This document shows positions 7,635 to 15,786 of a DNA stretch of 64,000 nucleotides, in pieces (within the stretch, counting starts at the first letter, position 1; each line of letters starts with the position of its first letter). This DNA comes from Bog-950 sp964493695 (GTDB lineage: Bacteria > Bacteroidota > Bacteroidia > Chitinophagales > LD1). Position numbers and translations under genes: made by a program. The notes below the pieces were generated by a model that did not search any database, was not told where the DNA came from, and was given only the letters and a program-made list of their open reading frames with translations. Where the stretch lies: the NCBI GenBank assembly GCA_964493695.1, contig CAZBPG010000002.1:1-64000 (forward strand). The letters are read 5' to 3'.

Positions 7635-9860
7635 ATGAAAAAGGTTTTATTCTTTCTGTTTTTTGCCAACTCGGTTTTGGCGCAAACAGATTCTTTGGTT
7701 GTAAAAAAAGATTCAACCAGAACAATTTCCAAAGATGATATCATCATCTCCTCTACCCGTGCCGGTAATAATACCCCCGCTACTTTTCAAACCATCAGCA
7801 AAGAAGCCCTGAATAAAAACAACCTCGGACAGGATTTGCCGTTTCTGCTCGATAATACACCAAGTGTGGTTACTACTTCCGATGCCGGTGCCGGCATAGG
7901 CTATACCGGAATAAGAATAAGAGGAAGTGACGCAACACGTGTAAATGTTACACTCAACGGCATACCGGTGAATGATGCAGAAAGCCAGGGAACGTTTTGG
8001 GTAGATTTGCCGGACGTAGTTTCATCGGCTCAGAGTGTTCAGATACAGAGAGGTATCGGTTCTTCAACAAACGGGGGAAGCGCTTTTGGCGGAACGCTGA
8101 GTATGCAGACACAAACGCCCTCGCAAAAGCCCTTTGTTGAAGCAAATGTTTCCGGTGGTTCTTTCGGAACTTTCAGAATAAATGGGAAACTGGGAACCGG
8201 TATACACAAAGGATTTTTCTTTGAAGGCACTGCCTCCTGGATTACTTCTGATGGATACATTCAGCGCGCTTCTTCCAATCTTATCTCTTACTTCTCGCAA
8301 ATCGGGTATATGCGGAATAACACTTTGCTTAAGCTGGTTTATTTCGCGGGACAGGAAAAAACCTATCAGGCATGGAACGGTGTGCCGGAAGATTCTTTAA
8401 AAACAAATCGTACGTTCAATAATCTCGGCACTGATTACGGACAACACCTGCCGCCTTACAAAAATCAAACCGACAACTACAGCCAGGATTACTTTCAATT
8501 GCTGTTTGCCCAGTACCTTCCGCATCACATTAATCTGAATGCCGGTTTGTTTGCCACGCTGGGGCATGGCTATTATGAAGAATACAAAGCAGGACAGACC
8601 TTCAACAATTATTTCGAGAATCACGACTCCCTTGATTTGGCTACTGATTTAGTTCGTCAGAAATGGCTGAAGAATATTTTTTACGGAGGAACTTTTGCGT
8701 TGAACTATGAGCATAAAAATATTTCTGCCACGTTTGGCGGTTTGCTCGGTCAGTATCGCGGGCAGAATTTCGGCAAGGTAATATGGGCGCAGGATGTTTC
8801 GGATTTTGATAAGGACAAAAAGTATTACGATGGAAACTCCATCAAGAATGACTTTAATGTTTATGCCAAATTCAATTACGAGTTGTTACAGAAGGTGAAC
8901 TTCTATGTAGACTTGCTATATCGTTACGTGGGTCATTCTGCTGGCGGCACTACGGATAACAAAATGCCTTTCGATTTTGCCAACCGGTGGCATTTCTTTA
9001 ATCCCAAAGCGGGAATACTTTGTAAGATAAACTCACAACATCACATTTATGCTTCCTATGCTATGGGCAACCGTGAGCCAAACAGAGATGATGTAATGGC
9101 TGCTCTTGCCAACAACAAAACGGTGAAGCCTGAAACCATGCATAATGTGGAGGCAGGCTATAAATTTCTTCATCGTCAGTTTCCTCTCGCCATCAATTAC
9201 TATCTGATGCAGTATAAAGATCAGTTAGTGCTTACCGGGAAACTTAATGATGTAGGGAATCCGGTAAAAGAAAATGTGACGGTTAGTTACAGAACAGGGG
9301 TAGAACTTAACGGGAGCATTAATGTTTATGCAAAGAAGGTCAACCGGAAAGTGTTTGCTGTAAATTATTCTTTTACATACTCCCTTAATAAAATAAAATC
9401 TTTCGATGAATACGTCTATACGTATGACGATTACTATTCACCGGTAGATTCGCTCACACAAATCATCACACACCAAAACTCAAACATTTCTTTTTCACCA
9501 AACATTATTGCTTCGCTGGAGTTAGCGGTTTATCCGGTTAACGGTTTAGAAATTAGCCTGATGAACAAAGCCGTGAGCAAGCAATATCTCGACAATACTT
9601 CGAACGAAAGCAGAAAGCTAAAGCCGTTCTTCTACTCCAACCTGCGCATCAGTTACAAGTTACCGCTCAAACGCGATGACAAGGAGATTAAGTTTACTGT
9701 TCTCTTCAACAACATCTTCAATCGTTTGTATGAAAGCAACGGTTATACTTATAGCGAGCGTTACTATTCGGGCGGTGAGAAAACGGGGACTTACACTTAC
9801 AATTATTATTACCCGCAGGCGGGGTTTAATGTGCTTGGAGGGATGAGTGTGAGGTTCTGA
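7635..9860 (+). CDS. TonB-dependent outer-membrane receptor for thiamin (TPP-riboswitch regulated)
   Basis: A 741-residue outer-membrane receptor. The start ATG at 7635 gives a clear signal peptide (MKKVLFFLFFANSVLAQ). Longer readings of the frame run back through the riboswitch and are not credible. A plug domain occupies roughly residues 45-170 (ending NGGSAFGGTLSM), then a beta-barrel ends in an aromatic Phe (GGMSVRF). TPP-riboswitch-controlled receptors of Bacteroidota (OMR1 group) are thought to import thiamin. There is no SusD partner. A bidirectional terminator follows at 9908. Confidence 0.92.
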   Translation: MKKVLFFLFFANSVLAQTDSLVVKKDSTRTISKDDIIISSTRAGNNTPATFQTISKEALNKNNLGQDLPFLLDNTPSVVTTSDAGAGIGYTGIRIRGSDATRVNVTLNGIPVNDAESQGTFWVDLPDVVSSAQSVQIQRGIGSSTNGGSAFGGTLSMQTQTPSQKPFVEANVSGGSFGTFRINGKLGTGIHKGFFFEGTASWITSDGYIQRASSNLISYFSQIGYMRNNTLLKLVYFAGQEKTYQAWNGVPEDSLKTNRTFNNLGTDYGQHLPPYKNQTDNYSQDYFQLLFAQYLPHHINLNAGLFATLGHGYYEEYKAGQTFNNYFENHDSLDLATDLVRQKWLKNIFYGGTFALNYEHKNISATFGGLLGQYRGQNFGKVIWAQDVSDFDKDKKYYDGNSIKNDFNVYAKFNYELLQKVNFYVDLLYRYVGHSAGGTTDNKMPFDFANRWHFFNPKAGILCKINSQHHIYASYAMGNREPNRDDVMAALANNKTVKPETMHNVEAGYKFLHRQFPLAINYYLMQYKDQLVLTGKLNDVGNPVKENVTVSYRTGVELNGSINVYAKKVNRKVFAVNYSFTYSLNKIKSFDEYVYTYDDYYSPVDSLTQIITHQNSNISFSPNIIASLELAVYPVNGLEISLMNKAVSKQYLDNTSNESRKLKPFFYSNLRISYKLPLKRDDKEIKFTVLFNNIFNRLYESNGYTYSERYYSGGEKTGTYTYNYYYPQAGFNVLGGMSVRF

Positions 9861-9907
9861 GGAAGTGGCAGTAGGCAGTTGCAGTAAACAGCTAATACAA
9901 AATATAG

Positions 9908-9937
9908 AAGGGAAACTCATTACTGAATTTCCCTTTT
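9908..9937. terminator. Bidirectional terminator between the TonB receptor and paaN
   Basis: AAGGGAAA at 9908-9915 pairs perfectly with TTTCCCTT at 9928-9935 around a 12-nt loop. The A/T-rich ends give a short U tract in either direction, which suits the convergent gene arrangement. Confidence 0.7.
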
Positions 9938-9970
9938 GTATGTATCCTGGGTGCTTACTGCCGCTTTGTA

Positions 9971-11632
9971 TTAAGCTACTCTTCTATGTCCCACCCAAAC
10001 AAATCTCTTGTTTACATACTCGGGATTGGTGAAGGAAGCATTGCCGGCCGGGTTGCCACCGGTTACGTGAAAATCGCTGAAGCCTGCGTGCTGGTTCACC
10101 CAAATCATGCCGGTAAGGTTAAGCGATACAGGGGCAAACACACTTTCCAGTTCTTCGGTAATGGTGTTGGCTAAAGTTTCATCGGTAGTATACGCGCTGA
10201 AAGTAATAGCACCATGCTTTTCGGCCATGTGTTTGGCTATGTCAATGCTTTGTGCTGTATCTTTTGTTTTTACAATAAGGATGATAGGCCCGAACAATTC
10301 CTCTTCGTAAATGCCTACATCTTTTGCATCTACTTCCAAAATGATTGGCGAACAAGTGCGCGCCTCAGGAAACTCGGCATTAGCTACTTTCTCCGGTTCG
10401 AGAAGAATTTTTACGTCCAGTTCTTTCACCGAGTTTACGCGCTTAAGAGTTATTTCGCTTTGAATAGCGCCTAAAGTTCCGGGACCCATTTGCGGGTGTT
10501 TGGCAATTCCGCCAATAGCATCAACGAGTGCTTTCTTAACTTCTTCGTAGGGTATTACCGTATCACCTTGTTTAATTCCGCCTGCCGGAATAAAAAAGTT
10601 TTGAGGAGCAGTACACATTTGCCCACTGTACAGCGATACCGCAAACGAAAGGTTCTGCACCACCGGTTTTAAATCAACCACCGAGTCAAGAATTACAGAA
10701 TTAACTCCTGCCTTTTCTGTAAACGTGGTTTTGCCGGGGAGCGATTCGATATAAGAACCGAATGCCGAGCCACCGGTGTAGTCAATCAGTTTTACTAACG
10801 GATGTTCCGCCAGTTGTTTGGTGATAAGCTTAGTGCTTGAGTCCACTGCCAGTTGAACTACATTGGCATCCACCCCTTTTGCCTGTAAGGCATTTTGAAT
10901 TTCGGCCACCACAATAGCAATAGCATAAACCGATTTTGGATGCGGCTTTACAATTACACTGTTACCGGTAACAAGCGAAGCAAACAAACCGGGCACGGTG
11001 TTCCAGGTTGGGAAAGTAGAGCAACCAATAGCTAAAGAAATTCCTTTAGGCACCGGCTTAAATTGTTTTTGTAACACCACGCTGGCTTTCCCCATGGGTT
11101 TCTCCCAGGTAATGCTTTGCGGGAAACGGTTCAGTTCTTCGTAACCCATAGCTAATGCTTCTAACGCACGGTCGCTGGCATGAGGACCGCTGGCCTGAAA
11201 ACTCATGACAAAACTCTGACCGGTGGTATGGTGTGTGGCATAAGCAATTTCAAAAAAGCGGTTCTTGATTCTTTCTAAAGCATCTACTAATATTTCAGCA
11301 CGCTGCTCTACACTAACATTCTTCCAGGCACCAAAGGCACGGCCGGCACGCACAATCAAAGTATCGGTTTCGAACACCGGATAGGTAATGCCTAATTGTT
11401 TACCGGTATAAGGTGAAACTTCTTCGCCTACCCAACTTGTTGGATTTTGCTGCAACAAACCGTTGAAGGGTTTTCCTAACTGGTTATTGAAAATATCTAA
11501 ACCCGCTTTAGGGGCATCCTCGCCATAAGCTTTCGGACTTTCGGGATACCGGGCGTAAAACGTGCGGGCATAAATGGCCTTAACGGCATTGTCAATTACT
11601 TCCTTGTAGTTAACGGCTGTGGCTGTCGACAT
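9971..11632 (-). CDS. paaN: PaaN-type aldehyde dehydrogenase (phenylacetate degradation)
   Basis: A 553-residue aldehyde-dehydrogenase superfamily protein with the N-terminal extension typical of the stand-alone PaaN group. The catalytic cysteine is at residue 340 in SGQMCTAPQNF, and the general-base Glu is in TTFTEKAGVNS. Related enzymes oxidise the semialdehyde made after ring opening in phenylacetyl-CoA degradation. No other paa genes are nearby, so the pathway assignment rests on family resemblance only. The short upstream leader has nothing notable. Confidence 0.85.
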   Translation of the reverse strand: MSTATAVNYKEVIDNAVKAIYARTFYARYPESPKAYGEDAPKAGLDIFNNQLGKPFNGLLQQNPTSWVGEEVSPYTGKQLGITYPVFETDTLIVRAGRAFGAWKNVSVEQRAEILVDALERIKNRFFEIAYATHHTTGQSFVMSFQASGPHASDRALEALAMGYEELNRFPQSITWEKPMGKASVVLQKQFKPVPKGISLAIGCSTFPTWNTVPGLFASLVTGNSVIVKPHPKSVYAIAIVVAEIQNALQAKGVDANVVQLAVDSSTKLITKQLAEHPLVKLIDYTGGSAFGSYIESLPGKTTFTEKAGVNSVILDSVVDLKPVVQNLSFAVSLYSGQMCTAPQNFFIPAGGIKQGDTVIPYEEVKKALVDAIGGIAKHPQMGPGTLGAIQSEITLKRVNSVKELDVKILLEPEKVANAEFPEARTCSPIILEVDAKDVGIYEEELFGPIILIVKTKDTAQSIDIAKHMAEKHGAITFSAYTTDETLANTITEELESVFAPVSLNLTGMIWVNQHAGFSDFHVTGGNPAGNASFTNPEYVNKRFVWVGHRRVA

Positions 11633-11703
11633 AAAATTGTTTTGTGTTATAGATTATAAGCGTGTGAAAGTAAAAAAAGACGCGAAAGCGAAACGGCCCT
11701 TTG

Positions 11704-12639
11704 TTATTTCAAAAACCTCATCACATCAGCCGCTGAGCGTTCAGGAATTTCCTCTTGCGGGCAATGCCCTACTTTATCGTAAATAACTTCAGTGCTGTTG
11801 GTTATCTTTTTAAAATGTTCGGCTTCGCGCACATCTATCAGCACATCTTCTTTACCCCACATAATCAAAGTGGGAGAGGCGATGGACTTTAATTCTTCCT
11901 CGCTGCAGGTATGCGCGTAACGGGCACGCTCCACAAACGCATGGCGGTTGCCCTCGCGCTGGTTGAGCTCGGCATACATTTTCTTCTTCTGCGCTGTAAT
12001 TTTCGAATCATCATAGTATACTTCGCGCAGGGTTTTTTCTACAAAAAAGTGCGTGCCTATTTTCGAAACCAAATCGGTAAGTGTTGGATAATTGCGCGCC
12101 AGTTTAAAAATGAAGGATCCGCCTTTATCGTTCGCTTCATGAAAGCCCGCAGGGTCAACCAATATCAGTTTCTTCACCTTGTGCGGATAAGCCGCAGCAT
12201 ACTTCCAGGCAATTAAACCGCCTAACGAATTACCGGAGAGATGAAAAGAATCAACGCCAACCTTCTTAGTAAACTGCTCTATAAAATCAACATACATGCT
12301 GTCGTTGTAAACGCCATCTGCCCGGGGGCCGGTTAAGCCGAAGGCAGGAATATCCATACGAATGATTTTGTAATGCGGGCGGAGCAGGCTCACCCATTCG
12401 TCCCAGGTTTGCAGCATGGCACCGGTTCCGTGAATGAGCACGAGCGGTTCGCCTTCTCCCTCAATACGGTAATGCACCTGCATGCCGTCAATCGCTACAA
12501 ATTTAGATTGTGCGTTGGCGTATTTAGCCTTTAGTTTCTCCACCGGAATATCCGGCTCATATAATATGATGTTAGCCGCAATCCATATAAACAGAACACC
12601 TGTAATAACTAAGAAGGCTTTGCTTTTAAAAATTTTCAT
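11704..12639 (-). CDS. Membrane-anchored alpha/beta-hydrolase
   Basis: A 311-residue alpha/beta-hydrolase-fold enzyme. An N-terminal hydrophobic helix (residues ~8-27) probably anchors it in the membrane. It carries the oxyanion motif LIHGTGA, nucleophile elbow SGNSLGG, acid in WGKEDVLIDV and histidine in DKVGHCPQEE. The substrate is unknown, with esterase or C-C hydrolase both possible. It shares strand and a 71-base spacing with paaN and could be co-transcribed with it. An ISL3-family insertion lies just behind its start, so its original promoter region may be displaced. Confidence 0.83.
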   Translation of the reverse strand: MKIFKSKAFLVITGVLFIWIAANIILYEPDIPVEKLKAKYANAQSKFVAIDGMQVHYRIEGEGEPLVLIHGTGAMLQTWDEWVSLLRPHYKIIRMDIPAFGLTGPRADGVYNDSMYVDFIEQFTKKVGVDSFHLSGNSLGGLIAWKYAAAYPHKVKKLILVDPAGFHEANDKGGSFIFKLARNYPTLTDLVSKIGTHFFVEKTLREVYYDDSKITAQKKKMYAELNQREGNRHAFVERARYAHTCSEEELKSIASPTLIMWGKEDVLIDVREAEHFKKITNSTEVIYDKVGHCPQEEIPERSAADVMRFLK

Positions 12640-12733
12640 GTTGGGCGTTTGTGTGTGAAGGTAGGAAGTTTCTAAAATTAGGGTTCAGTCGTTAATCGTG
12701 TGAGAGTTGATTGGAAGTCCGTACTATTGTTTT

Positions 12734-13950
12734 ATGATAGACGGCAAAAAACTATTTGAGCAAATGCTCAAACTTCCTTTTCCTTGGGAAGTGGCAGAAG
12801 TCAAAATTGACGAAGAAGCTCAGGAGATAAAGGTTTATATAGCATACAAAAGTGAAGAAGGGGTATGTCCGCAAACGGGAGAGGTTTGTAAGATATATGA
12901 CAGACGCGAACGAAGTTGGCGGCATCTGGATACCATGGAATATCAAACCTGGATTGTGAGCCGGCTGCCGAGGGTTAAAAACAGTTTAGGCAACTACCAC
13001 TTTATCCCGGTAGACTGGGCAGAGCCGGGCTGGGAACATACCGTGAAGTTTGAGAACAGGTGTATCGTCACCTTGAAAGCCACTCACTGTCAAAAACCAG
13101 CAGCATCGTTGATGCATATCAGTGATGATAAAATGTGCGGCATCATGCACCGATCCGTAGAGCGGGGAATGCGAAGAAGGGACTTGACGAAGCATCCGGT
13201 GTATGCGGTGAGCATAGATGAGAAAAGCCACGGTAAAGGTCAGCGGTATATTAGTGTGCTGACCGATTCTACCAATGGAAGAGTCTTAGATATAATACGT
13301 GACCGAACCGAGCAAGCCGCTGACTTTCTGTTGAAAAAAGTGTTTACAGAACCCCAGTTAGCTACGGTTCAAAAGACCTGTTGCGATATGTTTGCCGGAT
13401 ATATGAATGCGCTAAAAAAAACTGCGTCAACGCCAAGCTGGTACACGATAAGTTTCACGTAGTCAAGTTTCTCACCGATGCTATTGATGAAACCCGGAAG
13501 AGGGAGGTATATGAGCATCCGGTTCTCAAGCGAGGCAAATACGTGATGCTCAAACGCTTCCACACCATGAACGAAAAGCAACGGGCTAAGTTTGAACTCA
13601 TCAACCAATCCAACACGCTTACTGCGAAAGCCTGGAAGATGCGCGAGAACTTTCTGGAGCTATACGGGTGTAACACCGAAGAAGAAGCGAAAGCTTTTTT
13701 TGAACGATGGTATGCGAACGTCATGCATTCCAATATTGCTGCTCTTAAGAAAGCGGCTAAAACAATTAAACGGTATATAGAAGGAATCCTGCATCAAATC
13801 GGCAACACCATATCCAACGCAAGAGCCGAACAAACCAATAGTAAAATTGCCAAACTTCAACGGGTAGCTCAGGGTTATTCCAACTTCAATAATCTGCGCG
13901 CTGCCATACTATTTTTTAACGGGCAATTAGACCTACTCTCACACGATTAA
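12734..13950 (+). CDS. ISL3-family transposase, needs a -1 frameshift
   Basis: The catalytic protein of the element. The first frame (12734-13462) has the N-terminal zinc-finger-like region and the DDE residues Asp in SIDEKSHGKG and Asp in CCDMFAGY. The second frame (about 13418-13950) continues with NCVNAKLVHDKFHVVKFL and the catalytic Glu in NARAEQTNSKIAKL. Reading through the A8 run at 13414-13421 with a -1 slip joins them into a normal ISL3 transposase of about 406 residues ending in the right inverted repeat. Without the shift the first frame ends 14 codons later, at 13462, and lacks the Glu. It may be programmed slippage, a decaying gene, or a homopolymer sequencing error. ATG 12734 is preferred to a TTG at 12707. 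Confidence 0.88.
13414..13421 (+). promoter_or_regulatory. A8 slippery site in the transposase gene
   Basis: Eight adenines read as CTA AAA AAA ACT in frame 0, so a perfect A AAA AAA heptamer is present. This permits -1 ribosomal slippage, and runs of eight adenines also favour transcript slippage. It is exactly where the two transposase halves change frame. Confidence 0.6.
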
Positions 13951-14030
13951 CGACTGAACCAAAATTAGGCGAGATAGGGCAATTTTTTGATGCCTTTGAA
14001 GGTATATTTTCAGGTTTCAGAAAAACAATT

Positions 14031-14076
14031 CGGAAATTATGTCGCCAATAATTATGATTATCGGCAATAATTTCCG
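14031..14076. repeat. Inverted repeat upstream of hsp20
   Basis: CGGAAATTAT (14031-14040) and ATAATTTCCG (14067-14076) form a 10-bp perfect stem that extends imperfectly inwards through GCC/GGC. It lies 100 bases ahead of the hsp20 start and could be an upstream terminator or operator. A second imperfect hairpin, CTGCC...GGCAG, lies nearer the gene at about 14133-14156. Confidence 0.45.
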
Positions 14077-14175
14077 ATTTTATGTGTTGGTATTTGGTTT
14101 GAATAAACCCCATCATCAAACAAATTATTTAACCTGCCTTCGCTAAAGCTTCGGCAGATAAAACTACAAAAAAAT

Positions 14176-14628
14176 ATGACAATGCTTACAGTAAGACCTG
14201 AAACAGGCAGAATCCACGCACCACGTTTTTCGAACCTGATTGAAAACATTTTCGAAAACGAATTTCCATCGTTCTTAACCAACGAATTTTTGAAACACAC
14301 CGCGCCTTCGGTAAACATTAAGGAAACGAAAGAGGCTTACAACATCGAGGTATCGGCTCCGGGTTTCAGCAAAGAAAGTTTTAATGTAAAGGTAGAAGAC
14401 AGCATCCTTACCATCAGCGGTGAGGCGAAAGAAGAGAAGCTGGAGGAAGGCAGCAAGTTTACGCGTAAAGAGTTTACGCATAATTCTTTCAAGCGCAGTT
14501 TTACTTTGCCTAAAACAATTGTTGCCGATAAAATTGGCGCAGGATACGAAAACGGAATTTTGAAAGTAACGCTTCCTAAAATGGAAGAAGCAAAAGCAAA
14601 AGGAACTATTGAAGTAAAGATTTCATAA
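14176..14628 (+). CDS. Small heat-shock protein Hsp20 / alpha-crystallin family
   Basis: A 150-residue ATP-independent holdase chaperone. The alpha-crystallin domain spans residues ~45-140 and contains YNIEVSAPGFSKESFNVKV and the family signature A-x-YENGILKVTLPK near the end. The C-terminal tail is short and the N-terminal arm of about 40 residues is typical of the class. It is monocistronic, with a terminator hairpin at 14646. No CIRCE element is visible upstream. Confidence 0.93.
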   Translation: MTMLTVRPETGRIHAPRFSNLIENIFENEFPSFLTNEFLKHTAPSVNIKETKEAYNIEVSAPGFSKESFNVKVEDSILTISGEAKEEKLEEGSKFTRKEFTHNSFKRSFTLPKTIVADKIGAGYENGILKVTLPKMEEAKAKGTIEVKIS

Positions 14629-14645
14629 GGTGGTTTAAATGGTGT

Positions 14646-14678
14646 AAAGGAGTCGTGCGAAAGTGCGGCTCCTTTTTT
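14646..14678 (+). terminator. Rho-independent terminator of hsp20
   Basis: AAAGGAG pairs with CTCCTTT around a G/C-rich inner stem, followed by six T residues, 17 bases after the hsp20 stop. Confidence 0.8.
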
Positions 14679-14690
14679 CGTTTACATATA

Positions 14691-14721
14691 CCCGTGGCAC
14701 GGTTTCAAACCGTGCCACGGG
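14691..14721. repeat. Perfect palindrome with GGTTTCAAACC core
   Basis: CCCGTGGCACGGTTT (14691-14705) and its exact complement (14707-14721) flank one C. The same GGGTTTCAAACCC centre with different outer arms occurs at 52705-52737, so this is a family of stem-loop repeats. Here it separates the ends of the convergent hsp20 and pdxA genes. Confidence 0.75.
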
Positions 14722-14726
14722 TAATT

Positions 14727-15782
14727 CTAATACTCCTTATCTACTAAAACTTTCTCCACCGGATTTGCAATCATCTCTTTATACGCCTCGCGGTTGCGCA
14801 CAATATCAATACCCGTAAAGATGGCGTTGCGCAGAGAATCGGAATTGGCTATGTCTTTTCCGGCAATATCGTAACCGGTACCGTGGTCGGGTGAAGTGCG
14901 CACCACATTAAGCCCGGCAGTATAATTTACACCGGTGCCAAACGAAAGCGTTTTAAAAGGAACCAGCCCCTGGTCGTGATACATAGCCAGCACAGCATCA
15001 AACTTTCTAAAGTGCTGCGAGCCGAAAAAACCATCGGCAGAAAAAGGACCAACAACGAGCATTCCCTTTTCTTTGGCGCGGTTTACAGCCGGAGCAATAA
15101 TGTCTTTCTCTTCTTTGCCCAGCAAAGAATTGTCACCGGCATGAGGATTTAAACCCAACACGGCTATGCGCGGTTTGCTGATAAGAAAATCTTGCTTTAA
15201 AGTTTGGTTCAGCACCTCCAGCTTGGTAAGAATTAAATTGATATCAATCTTACCGGTTACATCTTTCAGCGAAACGTGATTAGTAACAAGACCAACACGT
15301 AAGCCATCGTCCACCAATAACATCATCGAGTTTTCGTTTCCGGCTGCTTTCGAAACGTGTTCCGTCTGTCCTATAAAATCAGGATGATGCTGGCTCATTG
15401 AACTTTTGTTTACCGGTCCGGTAACCAGTACATCAATTTTCCTGTCAACTAAATCCTGAATGCCTGCATTTAAGCAAAGCATGGCTCTGGCTCCGGCTTC
15501 GGTAGTGAGTTCACCGGGTTGCACCTGTGCCGGTTCGCTCCATACATTGATGATGTTCGGTAGTTTGGGATTAAGTGTATCCGTATCCTTCACTTCCTGA
15601 ATATTGAAGTTTTGAATTTTGAAATGTTTGGCGTAAAACGAAATAATGCTCTTCTGTCCATAAACCACCACCGAACAGTAGCGGTAAATTCTCTCATCTT
15701 CCAGCACTTTAATAAGCACTTCCGGTCCTATTCCGTTGTAATCTCCGAGTGTAATCCCTACTCTGTATTTTTCGCGTTCCAT
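14727..15782 (-). CDS. pdxA: 4-hydroxythreonine-4-phosphate dehydrogenase
   Basis: A 351-residue enzyme of pyridoxal-5'-phosphate biosynthesis (DXP-dependent route). It oxidises 4-phosphohydroxy-threonine to the amino-ketone used by PdxJ. Family hallmarks include GDYNGIGPEV at the N-terminus, the metal-binding histidines in the HHPDFIGQTEHV segment, and MYHDQGLVPFK and SPDHGTGYDIAG near the C-terminus. Length is normal. It lies 4 bases downstream of pepA on the same strand, so the two are probably co-transcribed. Confidence 0.96.
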   Translation of the reverse strand: MEREKYRVGITLGDYNGIGPEVLIKVLEDERIYRYCSVVVYGQKSIISFYAKHFKIQNFNIQEVKDTDTLNPKLPNIINVWSEPAQVQPGELTTEAGARAMLCLNAGIQDLVDRKIDVLVTGPVNKSSMSQHHPDFIGQTEHVSKAAGNENSMMLLVDDGLRVGLVTNHVSLKDVTGKIDINLILTKLEVLNQTLKQDFLISKPRIAVLGLNPHAGDNSLLGKEEKDIIAPAVNRAKEKGMLVVGPFSADGFFGSQHFRKFDAVLAMYHDQGLVPFKTLSFGTGVNYTAGLNVVRTSPDHGTGYDIAGKDIANSDSLRNAIFTGIDIVRNREAYKEMIANPVEKVLVDKEY

Positions 15783-15786
15783 GGTT

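Larger units (their letters stand above)
12682..13960 (+). mobile_element. Complete ISL3-family insertion sequence, 1279 bp
   Basis: Perfect 24-bp terminal inverted repeats start with GGTTCAGTCGTTAATC at 12682 and end at 13960. Both sides are flanked by the identical 8-bp direct repeat AAAATTAG (12674-12681 and 13961-13968), the target duplication length known for ISL3. The element carries one transposase gene whose frame is shifted at an A8 run. Perfect ends and duplication indicate a recent insertion. The terminal sequence also occurs at 31-54. Confidence 0.96.

Noticed and set aside
13381..13950. Second, independent gene in the ISL3 element
   Set aside because: The reading continues the transposase exactly from the A8 run and carries its catalytic Glu, so it is the second half of one protein.
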